Shown: positions 27,015 through 38,113 of the stretch, piece after piece
Layout of the letters: each line of letters starts with the position of its first letter
Position numbering within the stretch: position 1 is the stretch's first letter
Origin: Stereum hirsutum FP-91666 SS1
Lineage: Eukaryota; Basidiomycota; Agaricomycetes; Russulales; Stereaceae
Length of the DNA: 64,000 nucleotides
Direction: 5' to 3'
NCBI RefSeq assembly: GCF_000264905.1
Contig: NW_006763131.1
Location: forward strand, 410,793 to 474,792
Program-made: the position numbers and the translations under genes
Notes under the pieces: model-generated
What the model was told of the DNA's origin: nothing
Database searches by the model: none
What the model saw: the letters and a program-made list of their open reading frames with translations, nothing else

Positions 27015-27080
27015 ACTCTTGCCAAGTGATATCCAAGGTCCAGAACGCACTGCACAAGCCAAGTTCCAAGCAACTCCAGC

Positions 27081-29858
27081 ATGCATTCTACCTTCCTTTC
27101 CTCGGTGCTCTCTGCGCTGGCTCTTTCTCGCTTGGCGAGTGGCGTTGCGGTGAACTCTTTGAGCCGCCGTGCAACGAAGGCGGTCACTCTCGACATCGTC
27201 AACACCGAGTTGGCTCCTGATGGGTTTTCGAGGAGTGAGTCCTTGAATTCTACTTTCAACTAGTTTAACATTCAGCTTACGGGAATATTCAGGCCTCGTC
27301 ACTGCTAACGGAACGTCAGTTGCACACTCAAACTTTCTTCGTTCATTTTCCTGACAATCAACCCCACAGTTACCCCGGTCCTCTAATTACCGCTACCAAG
27401 GGAGACACCCTCGTCGTTACCGTCAACAACCAGTTGGTAAGATAACTTCACTCTGCCTACCTTTATGAGTTGATCTAACTGTCATTGCATTAGACGGATA
27501 CGACAATGCGTCGTAGTACCTCCATCGTGAGCTGCTATGTAGGCTATACAAAGCGTCAATAGACTGACGCATTTTGATCTACAGGACTTCGACGGCATCT
27601 TCTTCGGCACTGAAAATTCCTACGACGAGGGTACTCCTTTCGTCACTACATGCCCAATTGGGCCAAACGCCACCTATACATACGAGGTACCACTCATCAA
27701 CGACCAGGTATGCACACCTCCATACTTCGTACGGAATACTTTGCTGAGATTTTCCCAAAAGGCTGGAACCTTCTGGTATCACTCTCAGTTGAGTGTGCAG
27801 TACAGTGATGGTCTCCGTGGCCCACTGGTTGTCTATGGTACATTTCATCTTTTGGCCTTCTTGTAGTGCGTGTTTATTGATGGACTCACAGATCCTGAGG
27901 ACCCACTGCTCGACCTGTACGATGTCGATGGCGAGTCAACGGTGAGCAGAGCTCCTGCTTCCCGCCGGCCTCACGCTGAACAGTGTTGACGTTCAAAGAT
28001 TATTCAACTCGGAGATTGGTGGCACAACGCTAGTGTTGCTCTCCTCACGGGCTACGTCGCCACCGGTATCGTCCCGTGCGTATATGCCGCGTATACCATA
28101 TTGATAGTAAGCTCATAACACGTTTGTTCTTCTCTGAAGAGTCTCGGACAGTGGTACCGTAAACGGGGTCGGACGCTACAACGGCGGCCCAGAGGTTCCC
28201 TGGTCCGTGACCACCGTCACTCCTGGTCTCCGCCACCGTCTCCGCATCATCAACCAGTCCATGCGAAACGTATTTACCTTCTCCATCGACGGACACAACC
28301 TTACCGTGCGTTGGCTTCTGCTTTTATGATAACTCGTTTTGATTGTGACTTCTGGACTTGCAGATTGTGGAGGCCGACGGTGTGGCCACTCAACCATTGG
28401 TCGTTGATGAAATCGAAATTCTCGCTGGCCAGCGCTACTCTGTCATTGTACGTCTGTATTCTATTTTCTTGGGGTATTCCCAGCTAACAAAAGTGTCTAG
28501 CTCAATGCCGACCAACCCGTTGACAACTACTGGATCAACGCTCCGTAAGCTCCCTTTCGTAATATCCTGCACATCCCTAGAAACTCATGTCTCTGTATAG
28601 CTTCGTCGGTGGCGACCCCACTCGTAACCTAAACCGTGGGTTACTATAACATCGTCTATGAAAGCGTTCTCAAGTATAATTGTAGAAAACGCCACCCTTT
28701 CCCGCGCCATCTTGCGTTACACTGGCGCTAACGAGAGCGACCCCACTGGTCCGCTGACTCTCGGTCCCGCCAACGGCACTGCTCTCGTTGAGGCTGACCT
28801 CCACGTATGTACCTCCATGTCCTCTCATTTTCACTGGACTCATCTCGTCCCATTATGTAGCCCCTGATTGCTAGCCCCGTGAGCTACTGCGAACCAGCCG
28901 ATTCTGAAAACGAGTACTAACTATACCGTGTCTGCAGCCACCCGTTCCCGATGTCAACATTTCCCTCAACCTCGTCGTCGTACGCATCTATTGTCTCTTA
29001 CTTAATCCACGACCTCTCACTGACTTCATTGCAATCAGACCACCGGCAAGGCTCAATGGAACGTCAACAACGTGTCTTACCTCCCCCCGGATGTCCCCAC
29101 TCTCATTCAAATCCTGAACGGTGCCAACGACACCGCGGACTTCAACGTCACCGAGAACACGTTCGTTCTTCCCGCTAATAAGACGATCCAGATTGACTTC
29201 CCTGCCAAGTAAGATCAAGTTTCTGGAATGTACGATTTGTATTCCTTCGAGCTAACATACCGACGATATTATTTAGCGATGATGATGAGGCGCATCGTAA
29301 GCATCGTACTACTTATCCTGTATCCTGATTATCTGGCTAACATATGAGCATCTCCCAGCCTTCCACTTGCACGGTGTACGCTTCTCCCTTGTCGTCCATG
29401 TTATACATAAGGCTAACCAAGATCTCTGTACTGCAGAACAACTTCTGGGTCATCAAGTCCAACAGCTCCGATGTTGTTAACACCGTTGATCCCGTTGTTC
29501 GTGACGTCGTCGGTGTCGGTGCCGCCGGAACTACCCTCAGGTAGACCTCATTTATTCATCTCCCACACGCGTGAACATTTGCTGATTATTCACTCTCTGA
29601 TCTATTCAGGTTCAGGACCGATAACCCTGGTACGCCCATTTCTCCCTTTTCCGGACCCTCTATCCCATAGACTAATCATCCTCCGAATGATGTTCAGGCC
29701 CCTGGTTCTTCCACTGCCACATCTTCTGGCATATGCAAGCCGGTCTCGCCACCGTCATGGCCTCCGGCCTCGATGACACGCGCGCTGGAGTGCAACCAGA
29801 TGATGAATGGTCGAATTTGTGCCCGAGCTATTTCTCACTACCTGAAGATGAGCAGTGA
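27081..29858 (+). CDS. Laccase-like multicopper oxidase lacking trinuclear copper ligands
   Basis: Three-cupredoxin protein with a signal peptide ([21 protein letters not shown]), about 14 short introns and the length of a basidiomycete laccase. Shared family blocks: [83 protein letters not shown] and [19 protein letters not shown]. The first copper motif, normally HWHGxxQ, reads DFDGIFF (exon from about 27584). The second, normally WYHSHLSTQYCDG, reads [13 protein letters not shown]. The third (HPFHLHG) and fourth (HCHIFWH) remain, so the type 1 site looks intact while three of the eight trinuclear-cluster histidines are gone. All splice junctions and frames stay open, so this is a diverged protein and not a decayed gene. 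Oxygen reduction is unlikely; the real role is unknown. Confidence 0.92.
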
Positions 29859-31022
29859 AAGTTTCTGCTTTGAGGAGTGCACATATCCAATCTTTTCTTC
29901 CTCTCCTTCGTTATTTAAATCATTAGTCTGTTAGTGAAGGTGAATCAGCTGGTGCCCGTGTTTCGATTGATTGTATCTTGATTCTATTTGACCCGTACCA
30001 CAGTCTTGATGTATGCTGACTGAACAGTGGTGGTGCTTTTTGTGCTCTCTTCCCAGCATGTCGTACAAGCGGTATGGACACTGCCTTTTTGAAGTACTTC
30101 CTGTGGCTGGATGAAATGTGAGGGTTTCTGACCGGCCTGATCCGTTTCTCTCCCAAACCTGTAAAATCCCTCGTTCCGGTAGATGAAATTCAACTATTGA
30201 TGCACGCATCCGAGGCTAGGCGGTATTGTTGTCGACTTTGGCAAAGTAGGGCAAAGTCATGGTCAACATTCGGTACTGTGGCGAAAGGCTGGCGCATCTT
30301 ATCTTATCTAAGGGTCCCTTCGGCAAGCGAGCTCCAGGTAAGTCCAGGATGGTTGCGGCTTGGTAACGGCCAGGAACGGCGGCTAGGCCCCGGATCTGCC
30401 ACCGTCGGAGGAGATAAACAGTGCGGAATCCCTGCAAGTCACACTCAGTCACAGCACAACAACACGGGTTGTGTGGCACTGTTATCTTTCACACCATTTA
30501 TTCCATCGTATTCTCCGTCCCCAGAAAAAAGCGCATTACAAGTCTGAAGTAGAGAAACAGTGTTTCCAATGCACATAGAGCACTTTTCTGTAGTGTATAA
30601 GCTCTCAAGCTGCACGTACTCGCATGTGTCACTCAAACCCACAGCAGCTGTAGCATCGCGTTCCCGATGTCTCCCGACCCTGAGTGTGACTGATATGATT
30701 TATTGGCTGCATGAGCTTCGCGTGCTCCGGTCTCAGGAACCCGCCCATTCCGGTCGGACTTATGCTCGGCCTGAGAGCTCTGAGAGATTTGGCGGGCAGA
30801 ACCATCCTGGACTTACCTGGAGCTCGCTTGCCGAAGGGACCCTAACTCTCTCGGATTTGTGCGGAACTCCGAAAGGGGTTGGCAACAAGCCTTGTTCAAT
30901 CATGACTTCATTTCGATCAGCTTACTGACAACCAACTGACAACTGGTCATGGTTTACTAGGAGAACTTAAGCTTGTGTTGGATATCTTTGTATCAAGATT
31001 GGTTCTCTTGGGTTCAGGAATA
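29859..31022. other. Intergenic region with inverted repeat
   Basis: Holds the 3' UTR of the laccase-like gene, the inverted-repeat structure at 30311-30843 and the promoter of the tRNase Z gene. No gene was recognised in it. Confidence 0.6.
30311..30843. mobile_element. Foldback/MITE-like element with 44-bp inverted repeats
   Basis: The 44 bases at 30311-30354 (starting AGGGTCCCTTCGGCAAG) are present, perfectly inverted, at 30800-30843. They bracket 445 bp without a convincing gene, giving a 533-bp unit. The size and end structure fit a miniature inverted-repeat element. No clear target-site duplication flanks the repeats, so an old insertion or a simple inverted duplication cannot be excluded. 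Confidence 0.6.
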
Positions 31023-33438
31023 ATGTGGCTCCGAAATCTTTTGATCCCTAGCTTTCGCTTCCAAGCTCAACACGCTCGGCACACGCTGCAGCCATTAGTC
31101 CCTCTAGTATTGCAGCAACGCCACTTCGGCGATTATTCCCCTGCTCCGGAAAAGCGCTTCAACGAGCCTATATACCCTTCTCTGACATTTCTCGGTACAA
31201 GTGCTGGTTCACCGACTCATGCTCGCTCATGCACGGCCACGACTCTCAATCTGGATGAACAACATAGCTTCTGTGGGTATCGTTCCACGTGCTACCCCGA
31301 CCTGCCTGTAAACTGCCATGACAGCTCAGACTACCGTTTCGTTCTGAACATATACTTACGCACTGTCAATTGGGCTCGGTTATTTGCATGATGCAGTGAT
31401 AGATTGTGGGGAGGGTACTTTACGCCAGTTGATCAAGACGAGGCGGCCACGGATCAGACTTCGTGGAATCAAGCATATCTTTGTAACACATCTGCATGGT
31501 AAGTGACGCACTCGATGCATCATCCACGACTTGTCGTACGGTATCATGGTGCTAGAAACTGACCGTGAATTCCTCGGACTGGCCGTATGTGCTTCGCAGC
31601 TGATCATTGCATGGGTCTAATCTCATTCACGAAAGAACGCCTACATGGGCTCGGCAGCCTGGAGGAAGACGTACGTAGAGAATCTCATTCCCTCCTCTAA
31701 CCATGAACGCTCACTACCATCACGCTCCTCCAAACCTCCACGTATGACTCACAGAAAATTCACCTCCACCTCTATGGTCCCCCCGGTCTCCGCTCCTTCA
31801 TCCGCCTCAACCTCACACATACCCACACGACCCTCCGCGGCCTCTACGCCGTGCACGAACTCGTCCCGAATCCCCTCCACCGCGAACCCAGCGGCGAAGC
31901 ATTAGCCGATCCACCGGCATTTTCGACTCCCTCTCGTTGGGAGAAAGAATTACATGCGAATGAAGCGCAGGGAGAGGACATACGTGCGGACGAGGACGGT
32001 CTGTGGCGCGATATTCTGTCTCTGGAGAAGCGTGGAGGTGGAAGCGGAGGCGGAGCGAATGAATCCGAAAGGAAAATCAACGTTTCGGCGGCTTCGATAG
32101 TGCATCGCGGTATGTAACTTCACCTGTTCCTGCTGTTCGTCCATACCAGTGTGCGACGATTTTTCTGACGAGATGCTATATCTCACAGTCCCCTGCCTGG
32201 GCTACGTCTTCACCCTCTCGATCCCCCCTTCCCCTTCCCCCTCCGTCGCATCCAAGGCCAGCAGCAGCTACAAAGTCGTGGTTCTCGGTGATACCTCTGA
32301 CCCATCGTCTATCATCCCTCTCGCCGAAAATGCCACAGTTCTCATCCACGAAGGCACGAACTTCGGACCCGTCGACGTCCTCAACGAGTATCTCGCCGCC
32401 AAAATGGACGCCCAAGACGAAGCAGACGAAGCGAGGGATCCGGAAGCGACGGAGGGTAAAGCAGAAGCAGAAGAGGCTCCGGTCGGAGACAAGCTGTTGT
32501 CGCTGAGCGAAAGGCGGGAGGCTTTCTACATTGACTGGATGAGGAAAAAGGAAGCGAAGATGAGGAGTAGGGCGATCAGCCGTGGTCATTCGACGGTCAA
32601 GATGGCTGCTGAGTTCGCGCAACGAATCAACGCGGACAGGTTGATTCTGACTCATTTGAGCGCTAGGTGAGTTGAAGCCACATGCAGTTCCCTCTCATCA
32701 TTTTCAAAGGCCCTAGCGAACGCAAACCGAATCTAACTCTCTCTCTCTCTCTCCTTCTCCTTAATACGAAGGATCCCACCGGACCCGCCCAAGAACACAC
32801 AGAGGAACGGCACAAGCCCACCCGAAACGCGACAAATTCCATCTATTCTACCCCAGCTCCGCATTGTGGTCGACCATGCGTTCTGTACAGGCCACACGAT
32901 CTTTGCACACGATTTCTTGACTGTGCCTCTGTCCCGCTACGATGTATCATCTAATGTGGGAGATTGGGAGCCTTCTTCACGGTCACGACCTCTATTTGAA
33001 TCACTGGAACCTTCAACGTCTTCGTCCTTAACCACGTCCTCATCTTCTTCTTCATCCTCATCCTCGCCCACAAACCCGGATGAAGTCGCCGAGCCCGAGC
33101 TGAAAAAACGTACACGCAGCGCAATAATGTGGCAAAGTCTTCATGAAATTATCGTTTCGCGACGTATCGAACAAAGGGATGAGGGCCCGACCGGAGTCCA
33201 GGGTCGTCGGGCATCTATGGAAGATACAGCGATGACGACAGAGGATGCTATTAACATATCTGCGACATCAGACCCAGAATCTGTGAAAAAAGGAAAGGGA
33301 GAGGCGAAGGGAAAGGGAAAGGGGAAGGGAGAGGGGGAAGGGGAGGGCATTAGGAGGCAGGTGGGGGACGTCCGGGAGTATTCTATGGATTCTGAGACGG
33401 TGCCGAGGAGCAGGGACGGGGACCAGGAACGACGGTGA
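31023..33438 (+). CDS. tRNase Z (ribonuclease Z, ELAC1-like)
   Basis: Zinc endonuclease that removes 3' trailers from tRNA precursors. Order of motifs: a basic, Arg/Leu-rich leader (MWLRNLLIPSF, possible mitochondrial targeting), YPSLTFLGTSAGSPT, LIDCGEGTLRQL, IKHIFVTHLHADH (the HxHxDH zinc motif, completed across an intron), HLYGPPGLRSF, VVLGDTSD, ATVLIHEGTNF, RGHST, LILTHLSAR and a final TGHTIFAHDFLTVPL. The size and single lactamase fold fit the short form, but two acidic/Gly-Ser inserts and a tail of roughly 170 residues (Ser runs, then KGKGEGEGEG) lengthen it. Five introns. The stop TGA is at 33436-33438, and a Harbinger element begins three bases later. An in-frame upstream ATG at 30975 is an alternative start. 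Confidence 0.91.
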
Positions 33439-33440
33439 TT
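33438..33440. repeat. Target-site duplication ATT, left copy
   Basis: ATT directly before the left terminal inverted repeat; the same ATT follows the right terminal repeat at 37650-37652. Three-base duplications are typical of PIF/Harbinger insertions. The A is also the last base of the tRNase Z stop codon. Confidence 0.85.
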
Positions 33441-33560
33441 AGGGATCTACACGGTGGCGAAATCGTTGCGATTCCAGTGCGATTTCGACCGCGATTTCGC
33501 ACTCGGTTTCGACGCGGCCTCAGCGCTTGCCGCCCGCGCCGCGCCGGCGGAGCTTGAATT
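33441..33560. repeat. Harbinger left terminal inverted repeat
   Basis: 120 bp, perfect inverse of 37530-37649. The promoter of the transposase gene must lie in or just inside it, since the ATG is at 33663. Confidence 0.92.
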
Positions 33561-33662
33561 TGAGTGAGCAAGCCAGCGTCATGGGCCCATTACTTAATCG
33601 TGCTTTGATCGATCTGCCGCTCGACGCTCGACGCTCGACGCACGTCTCTCATCGGATCCATC

Positions 33663-35326
33663 ATGCCGACTCGCACAGAGCGACAACTTGAGGAAGATGC
33701 ACTCACACAAGCATTCCTTGTTAGCTTCCTTGCTCAGTTAGAGGCTGATATGCGCCTTGGTGACTTCGAGCTCACAGATTTTGATGAGGAATACAACCCT
33801 GGCTCTTCTTCCCCGTCTTCTTCCTCGTCTTCCTCATCCTCTTCATCAGATTGTCGCTTCTGGGGATCTACTGCTTCTTCATCCTCTTCTTCATCTTCAT
33901 CCTCATCCTCCTCTTCCTCCGATGATGAAGCCGAGCAGTATCTACAGTCTATCGCGGCTCTTTATTCACAGCACTACTATAACGAGAGGGGTACTATACC
34001 AAAAACACGAGAGAATATGCGCCTTCTTCTCAAAGAATGGAAGATCCAGCGTCCCGAAATATTCCGTTCTTATCTTCGAGTTACACCAGACTGCTTCGAT
34101 GCACTCGTCAATGCCATCAAAGACGATCCTGCCTTCCACAACAACTCGAATCAGGTACAGATGCCTGTTGAAGAGCAACTTGCAATTGCATTGTACCGTT
34201 TTGGGCATTATGGCAATGCTGGTGCGAGTCTTCTTTTTTTGTTTCTTCCGAGTCAACTTATAATTATGCCACTAGCAAGTACCATGAAGGTCGCTCTTTG
34301 GTTTGGGGTAGGATATGGCACTGTACGGAAGGCAACAACAAGGGTGATGCTGGCGCTGAACTCGGAAGCCTTTCGTAACTCGACTGTGCAGTGGTCAAAT
34401 CAGGAAGCAAAGGAGAAGGCGAAGGAGTGGGTCGGTGACAGATCATGCCCAGCGTGGCGGGATGGATGGTGTATGGTGGATGGTACTCTGGTACCTCTAT
34501 ACCAACGACCTGCTTTCTTTGGAAACACATGGTTTGACCGCAAGCATAACTATTCAATGACAGTCCAGGTCTGGTTTTTTCTTTCTTTGTTTCTCCTATT
34601 TTTGCTTGTGTCGGAACATAACTGAAATATTGAATATCTCTATGCAGGTCGTTTCTACACCTGATTGTCTCATTATCGACTTTTGTACAGGCCTGCCTGG
34701 TAGCCAGCATGATGCTACAGCATGGCGTGATACACGGCTCTACCAGCAACACCGACTCTTATTAAAGGATGGTGAATGGGTATGGGCAGACTCGGCATAC
34801 CCTTTGGCTGATTGGACTCAATCACCATACAAATCGTATGTTCCCGTTGTGAAGTAGCCTCAACATTTTCTGTCTTATAACCGTCAAATTTATATCCAGG
34901 CCTGAAAAGGAGCGACCAGATAATGAGCAGTACAATTACTTTGTCTCCCGAATCCGGATCTGCTCGGAACACTGCATCGGTTGGCTCAAAGGCCGTTTCG
35001 CATCTTTGAAGGGTCTTCGTCTCCGGATTGATGATGAGCTCCATCTTCAATATGCCACACTTTGGATTCAGTCATGCATCATACTTCATTGCTTTGCTTT
35101 ACGGGCTGAGGGAGGGCAGGACATGGAGAGGGATCAGTTCTATCAGGATGGAAGGCGATACATGGAGGAGTCACGATTAGACGAGGAAGAATGGAGAGAT
35201 GATGCTCGAGAGCAGCGTAGAGCTGAAGAGAGCGCAAGTGGGGATGATATACGATTATTATCAGGGAAAGTCAAAAGGGGAGAGTTGAAATTAGCTCTAC
35301 GTGAATTTCTTGTATCTAATGAGTAG
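33663..35326 (+). CDS. Harbinger DDE transposase (DDE_Tnp_4)
   Basis: Catalyses excision and integration of the surrounding element. The N-terminus is acidic, followed by two long Ser runs (about residues 50-85). Next comes an all-helical segment (TRENMRLLLKEWKIQRPEIF, TPDCFDALVNAI, QLAIALYRFGHYGNA) and a helix-turn-helix-like stretch (LWFGVGYGTVRKAT). The catalytic domain shows MVDGTLVPL (first Asp), PGSQHDATAWRDT (second Asp with the family's SxHD), WADSAYPL, and RICSEHCIGWLKGRF (Glu block). The C-terminus is acidic and Arg-rich, ending FLVSNE. Three introns (from about 34211, 34570 and 34832) have proper GT-AG ends and keep the frame. All catalytic residues are present, so it could be active. 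Confidence 0.92.
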
Positions 35327-35419
35327 TGGTCGTAGTAGTATAACATATATACAAATAACATAGAGAATAAGGGATTGAAAGGTAAATTAAAGAGTATAAA
35401 GGAAATAGAGAAATAACTT

Positions 35420-37354
35420 TTAATGATCACCAGTATCCTCAGGCTCCTCAGCATCAAGTTCACCAATCCCGTCACTGTTAGCACCCTGCATCCCGAAATA
35501 ATCATCAAAATGCTCAATCCCACCCTCATCAGCACCTTCTACTATATCACCTATGCCGCCAATATTCACCTCACCTCCAAGCCCAGCATTCATCATACCA
35601 ATCCCAGCTCCATTCATCCCACCCAACTCGCCAACCTCCAGTTCGCCTATTCCCCCGCCATTCATATCCGCCATTCTACCACCGTTGATCCCGCCACCAT
35701 TCACCCCATCTACCCCATTCATCCCTCCCATCCCGCCCATCCCGTTCATCCCGCCCATCCCGTTCATCCTGCCCATCCCGTTCATCCCGCCCATCCCGTT
35801 CATCCCGCCCATCCCGTTCATCCCGCCCATCCCACCCATCCCGTTCATCGCACCCATCCCATTCATCCCGCCCGTCCTGTTCATCCCGTTCATGGCGCCC
35901 ATTCCCATACCATACATCATCCCACCCATTCCACCACCACTCATGATTCGAAACTGGAGCAACATCATGTTTTCCTCATGACGGCGACGATCAGCTGCCT
36001 CCTTCGCCCTCGCCCTCATCTTCAGCTCTGCAATATGGTACTTCCCCTTCATCTTCCCCTCTACCTTCACCTTCGCTACATCAACCTTTGTCTTCTGATT
36101 GCGTGAAGCGATATCTTGCACGGTATCGGCCATGGTCTTCTTACGCTTGATGGCAGTTCCGAGATCGGAGTCGGGTGGCCGCTTGCTTGTAGAGTTGGAA
36201 GCAGAGGATGCTTTAGGAGCAGGAGTTGGGGAAGGAGATCGGGAGGGAGCGAGTGATTTGGGGTCATCTTCACCATCAGAAATTTCGTCTGGGATAGGAG
36301 AGCCGATGCGAGCACTATGAGGGGAAGATGTGATATGGATGGTAAGATCAAGACCATCGTCAGCATCTGCCACCAGCGCACGGTGACGCTTAGAGCGAGA
36401 GGAATGAGCCTTGGACTTCCGACAGAGCGATTAGATTTCTAGAGAAAAGAATACAGGTATATGACACTCACGTTCAAGAAATCAGTGCTCAGGGGCTTTG
36501 CACTGTTAGCGACAGCGACACGGCTTGCAACCGGACTCCCACCCATGAGACGGTTCATCTGGGCATACCACGGGAAACTTTCCCTCACCACATCTGCAGC
36601 CAAATAAGCTTGGACCGGCAAAGCAGTCAATCACAGTGAAAGAGACATGTACCCCATGCTGAGGAGGTAGCATTGTCAACACCCTCCCAAATCTCATCAG
36701 CCTTTCCTGCATCAACAAGACCTTGACCTGTTGCCGTCATTGTCTTGCGCCATTTTGAGTAGCCAGCCTTGAGCCTGTAAATCCAAAAATAAGAAATATA
36801 TAACATAATGCATCCATAAATGAGAACAAAATGCGCACGCTGTGACTCTGTTCTTGAAAACTGGCCTGAGATCCTTACGATTGGCCTCCGTAAAGCCTAG
36901 CTGCTTGTTATTGTAGATAACGACCTCGTTGATGAGTGTATCATAATGCGCATCCATGTTTTTACCCTTGGAGCTTACGGTGACGGTCGAGCCGTCCTTC
37001 ATGAAACCAAAAGCCTGGCACAGCTCTGGCCGCTCCTCAATGGTGTTAAGCACAGCCGTTGTCACATAGTGCAGCTCGGGTTTTGACCACCTTTACAGCA
37101 GGTAAGACTTCCTTCAAGCATCTACTACGGAAAGCAGAACAGCAAGAGAGAGGGACATACTCGAGAGCTGGAGCTGCCCGAGGCTTCTTTTCCTCCACTT
37201 CCTTCGCATCCTTTCCATCTTTGCCAGCCTTCTTAGTGACTGGTTTCGCAGCGACAGCTTCGGCACCCTCTAGCTCCGCGAGCCGTGCTTGGAGAGCAGC
37301 AATCTGAGCTTCTTGCTCAGCTTTAGTGGGCTTCTTCTTCCGAGCCATGAACAC
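35420..37354 (-). CDS. Harbinger second protein, Myb/SANT-type helper
   Basis: Second gene of the transposon, convergent with the transposase; their stop codons are about 95 bp apart. The N-terminus is basic and coiled (MARKKKPTKAEQEAQIAALQ), then a Lys/Glu-rich linker. A conserved region follows (TAVLNTIEERPELCQAFGFMKDG, DTLINEVVIYNNKQLGFTEANRKDL, KAGYSKWRKTMTATGQGLV, ESFPWYAQMNRLMGG) that fits the DNA-binding helper role known for this family. Then come a phosphorylatable Ser/Pro stretch, a basic helix (RARAKEAADRRRHEE) and a long Met-Gly-Asn repeat. About four introns. Start may be ATG 37354 or 37348. Assignment as helper rests mainly on its position; the Myb fold is not obvious by eye. 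Confidence 0.78.
35690..35935 (-). repeat. GMNGMGG-coding minisatellite
   Basis: Tandem 9-15 bp units (CCCGCCCATCCCGTTCAT on +) inside the helper gene, encoding a run of Gly-Met-Asn repeats near its C-terminus. Slippage would change the length in frame. Confidence 0.85.
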
Positions 37355-37529
37355 AGAACCAGTAAAACAGAGGATGTATGTGAGAACCCGAGAGCCTGAG
37401 AGTCAAGAGCTAAAACGGACGCGTGCGAGGACTGCAGGAAACACGCACGAACGCGTATGAGAGAGCGAGCGCGTCGAAGAAGACGACGCGCGTCACGACG
37501 CGACGCTGACCGAACACTGGGCGCATACG

Positions 37530-37649
37530 AATTCAAGCTCCGCCGGCGCGGCGCGGGCGGCAAGCGCTGAGGCCGCGTCGAAACCGAGTGCGAAATCGCG
37601 GTCGAAATCGCACTGGAATCGCAACGATTTCGCCACCGTGTAGATCCCT
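37530..37649. repeat. Harbinger right terminal inverted repeat
   Basis: 120 bp, perfect inverse of the left end, followed by the ATT target duplication at 37650-37652. Confidence 0.92.
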
Positions 37650-38113
37650 ATTGACGATGACGATGCGACGAAATTCGTCCACTTACTATGTACTATCACT
37701 AAAGCGCAAGGGCTTTCAAAGGTTAGCGTCAACGCTGCCTTGGAATCTTGCTACCTTAGCTTTGCTCAGGCGTGATTTAAGCTGAGTTAAAGTTAGGGGT
37801 TGGCAAAAGTGTGGCGCGCCACATCACCACCATATAACATCCTTGCTCACACATCAACTTGATGCTCGAAACTTACCAAAGGACAACCAAAAAAAGGGGG
37901 AAATGCGACTCTATCGAGGATCCTATTGTTGAAATATAATGTGGTGCTAGAGTACTGTGTTACTTTTGTCCGTTCAACCGTCCAACCAAGAGGAAAGCGT
38001 AACGTCATCGACTGTTGAGAGCCGTGTATCGTCGTGTGGGGTTCGTACGATCATAGAGAGAGTGGATGGGAGAGTGTGGCCAAGACGGGATTGAAAGGAC
38101 GAAGAGAAGATCA
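37650..38113. other. Displaced 3' flank of the tRNase Z gene
   Basis: Sequence that before the transposon insertion followed the tRNase Z stop codon directly. It should contain that gene's original 3' UTR and the 3' UTR of the convergent methyltransferase gene. No other feature is seen. Confidence 0.55.

Larger units (their letters stand above)
16734..27080. other. Gene-poor region, 10.3 kb
   Basis: Between the divergent HMG-box and laccase-like genes. It contains microsatellite-like tracts (GCATCCAT near 18.68 kb, AATGCC near 18.43 kb, CACCAC near 19.50 kb, GATG at 20.84 kb). Open frames reach 131-153 codons (for example 16857-17252 and 23327-23788 on +), but several have equally open antisense frames and none carries a recognisable domain. 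Fragments with good splice donors occur, such as one near 25.8-26.1 kb on +, but I could not chain them into a gene. No tRNA was found. Confidence 0.5.
33441..37649 (+). mobile_element. Complete PIF/Harbinger DNA transposon, 4.2 kb
   Basis: A 4209-bp element bounded by perfect 120-bp terminal inverted repeats (33441-33560 and 37530-37649, beginning AGGGATCTACACGG) and by a 3-bp ATT duplication. It carries two convergent genes: a DDE transposase (+) and a second protein (-), the two-gene plan typical of Harbinger elements, where the second is a Myb/SANT-like helper. Identical ends, an exact duplication and open reading frames in both genes point to a recent insertion and possible autonomy. The TIR interior is GC-rich and contains short internal repeats of the GCGATTTCG type. 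Confidence 0.93.

Noticed and set aside
33383..33571. Short open frames inside the Harbinger terminal repeats
   Set aside because: They appear in both repeats because the repeats are identical; GC-rich shadows, not genes.
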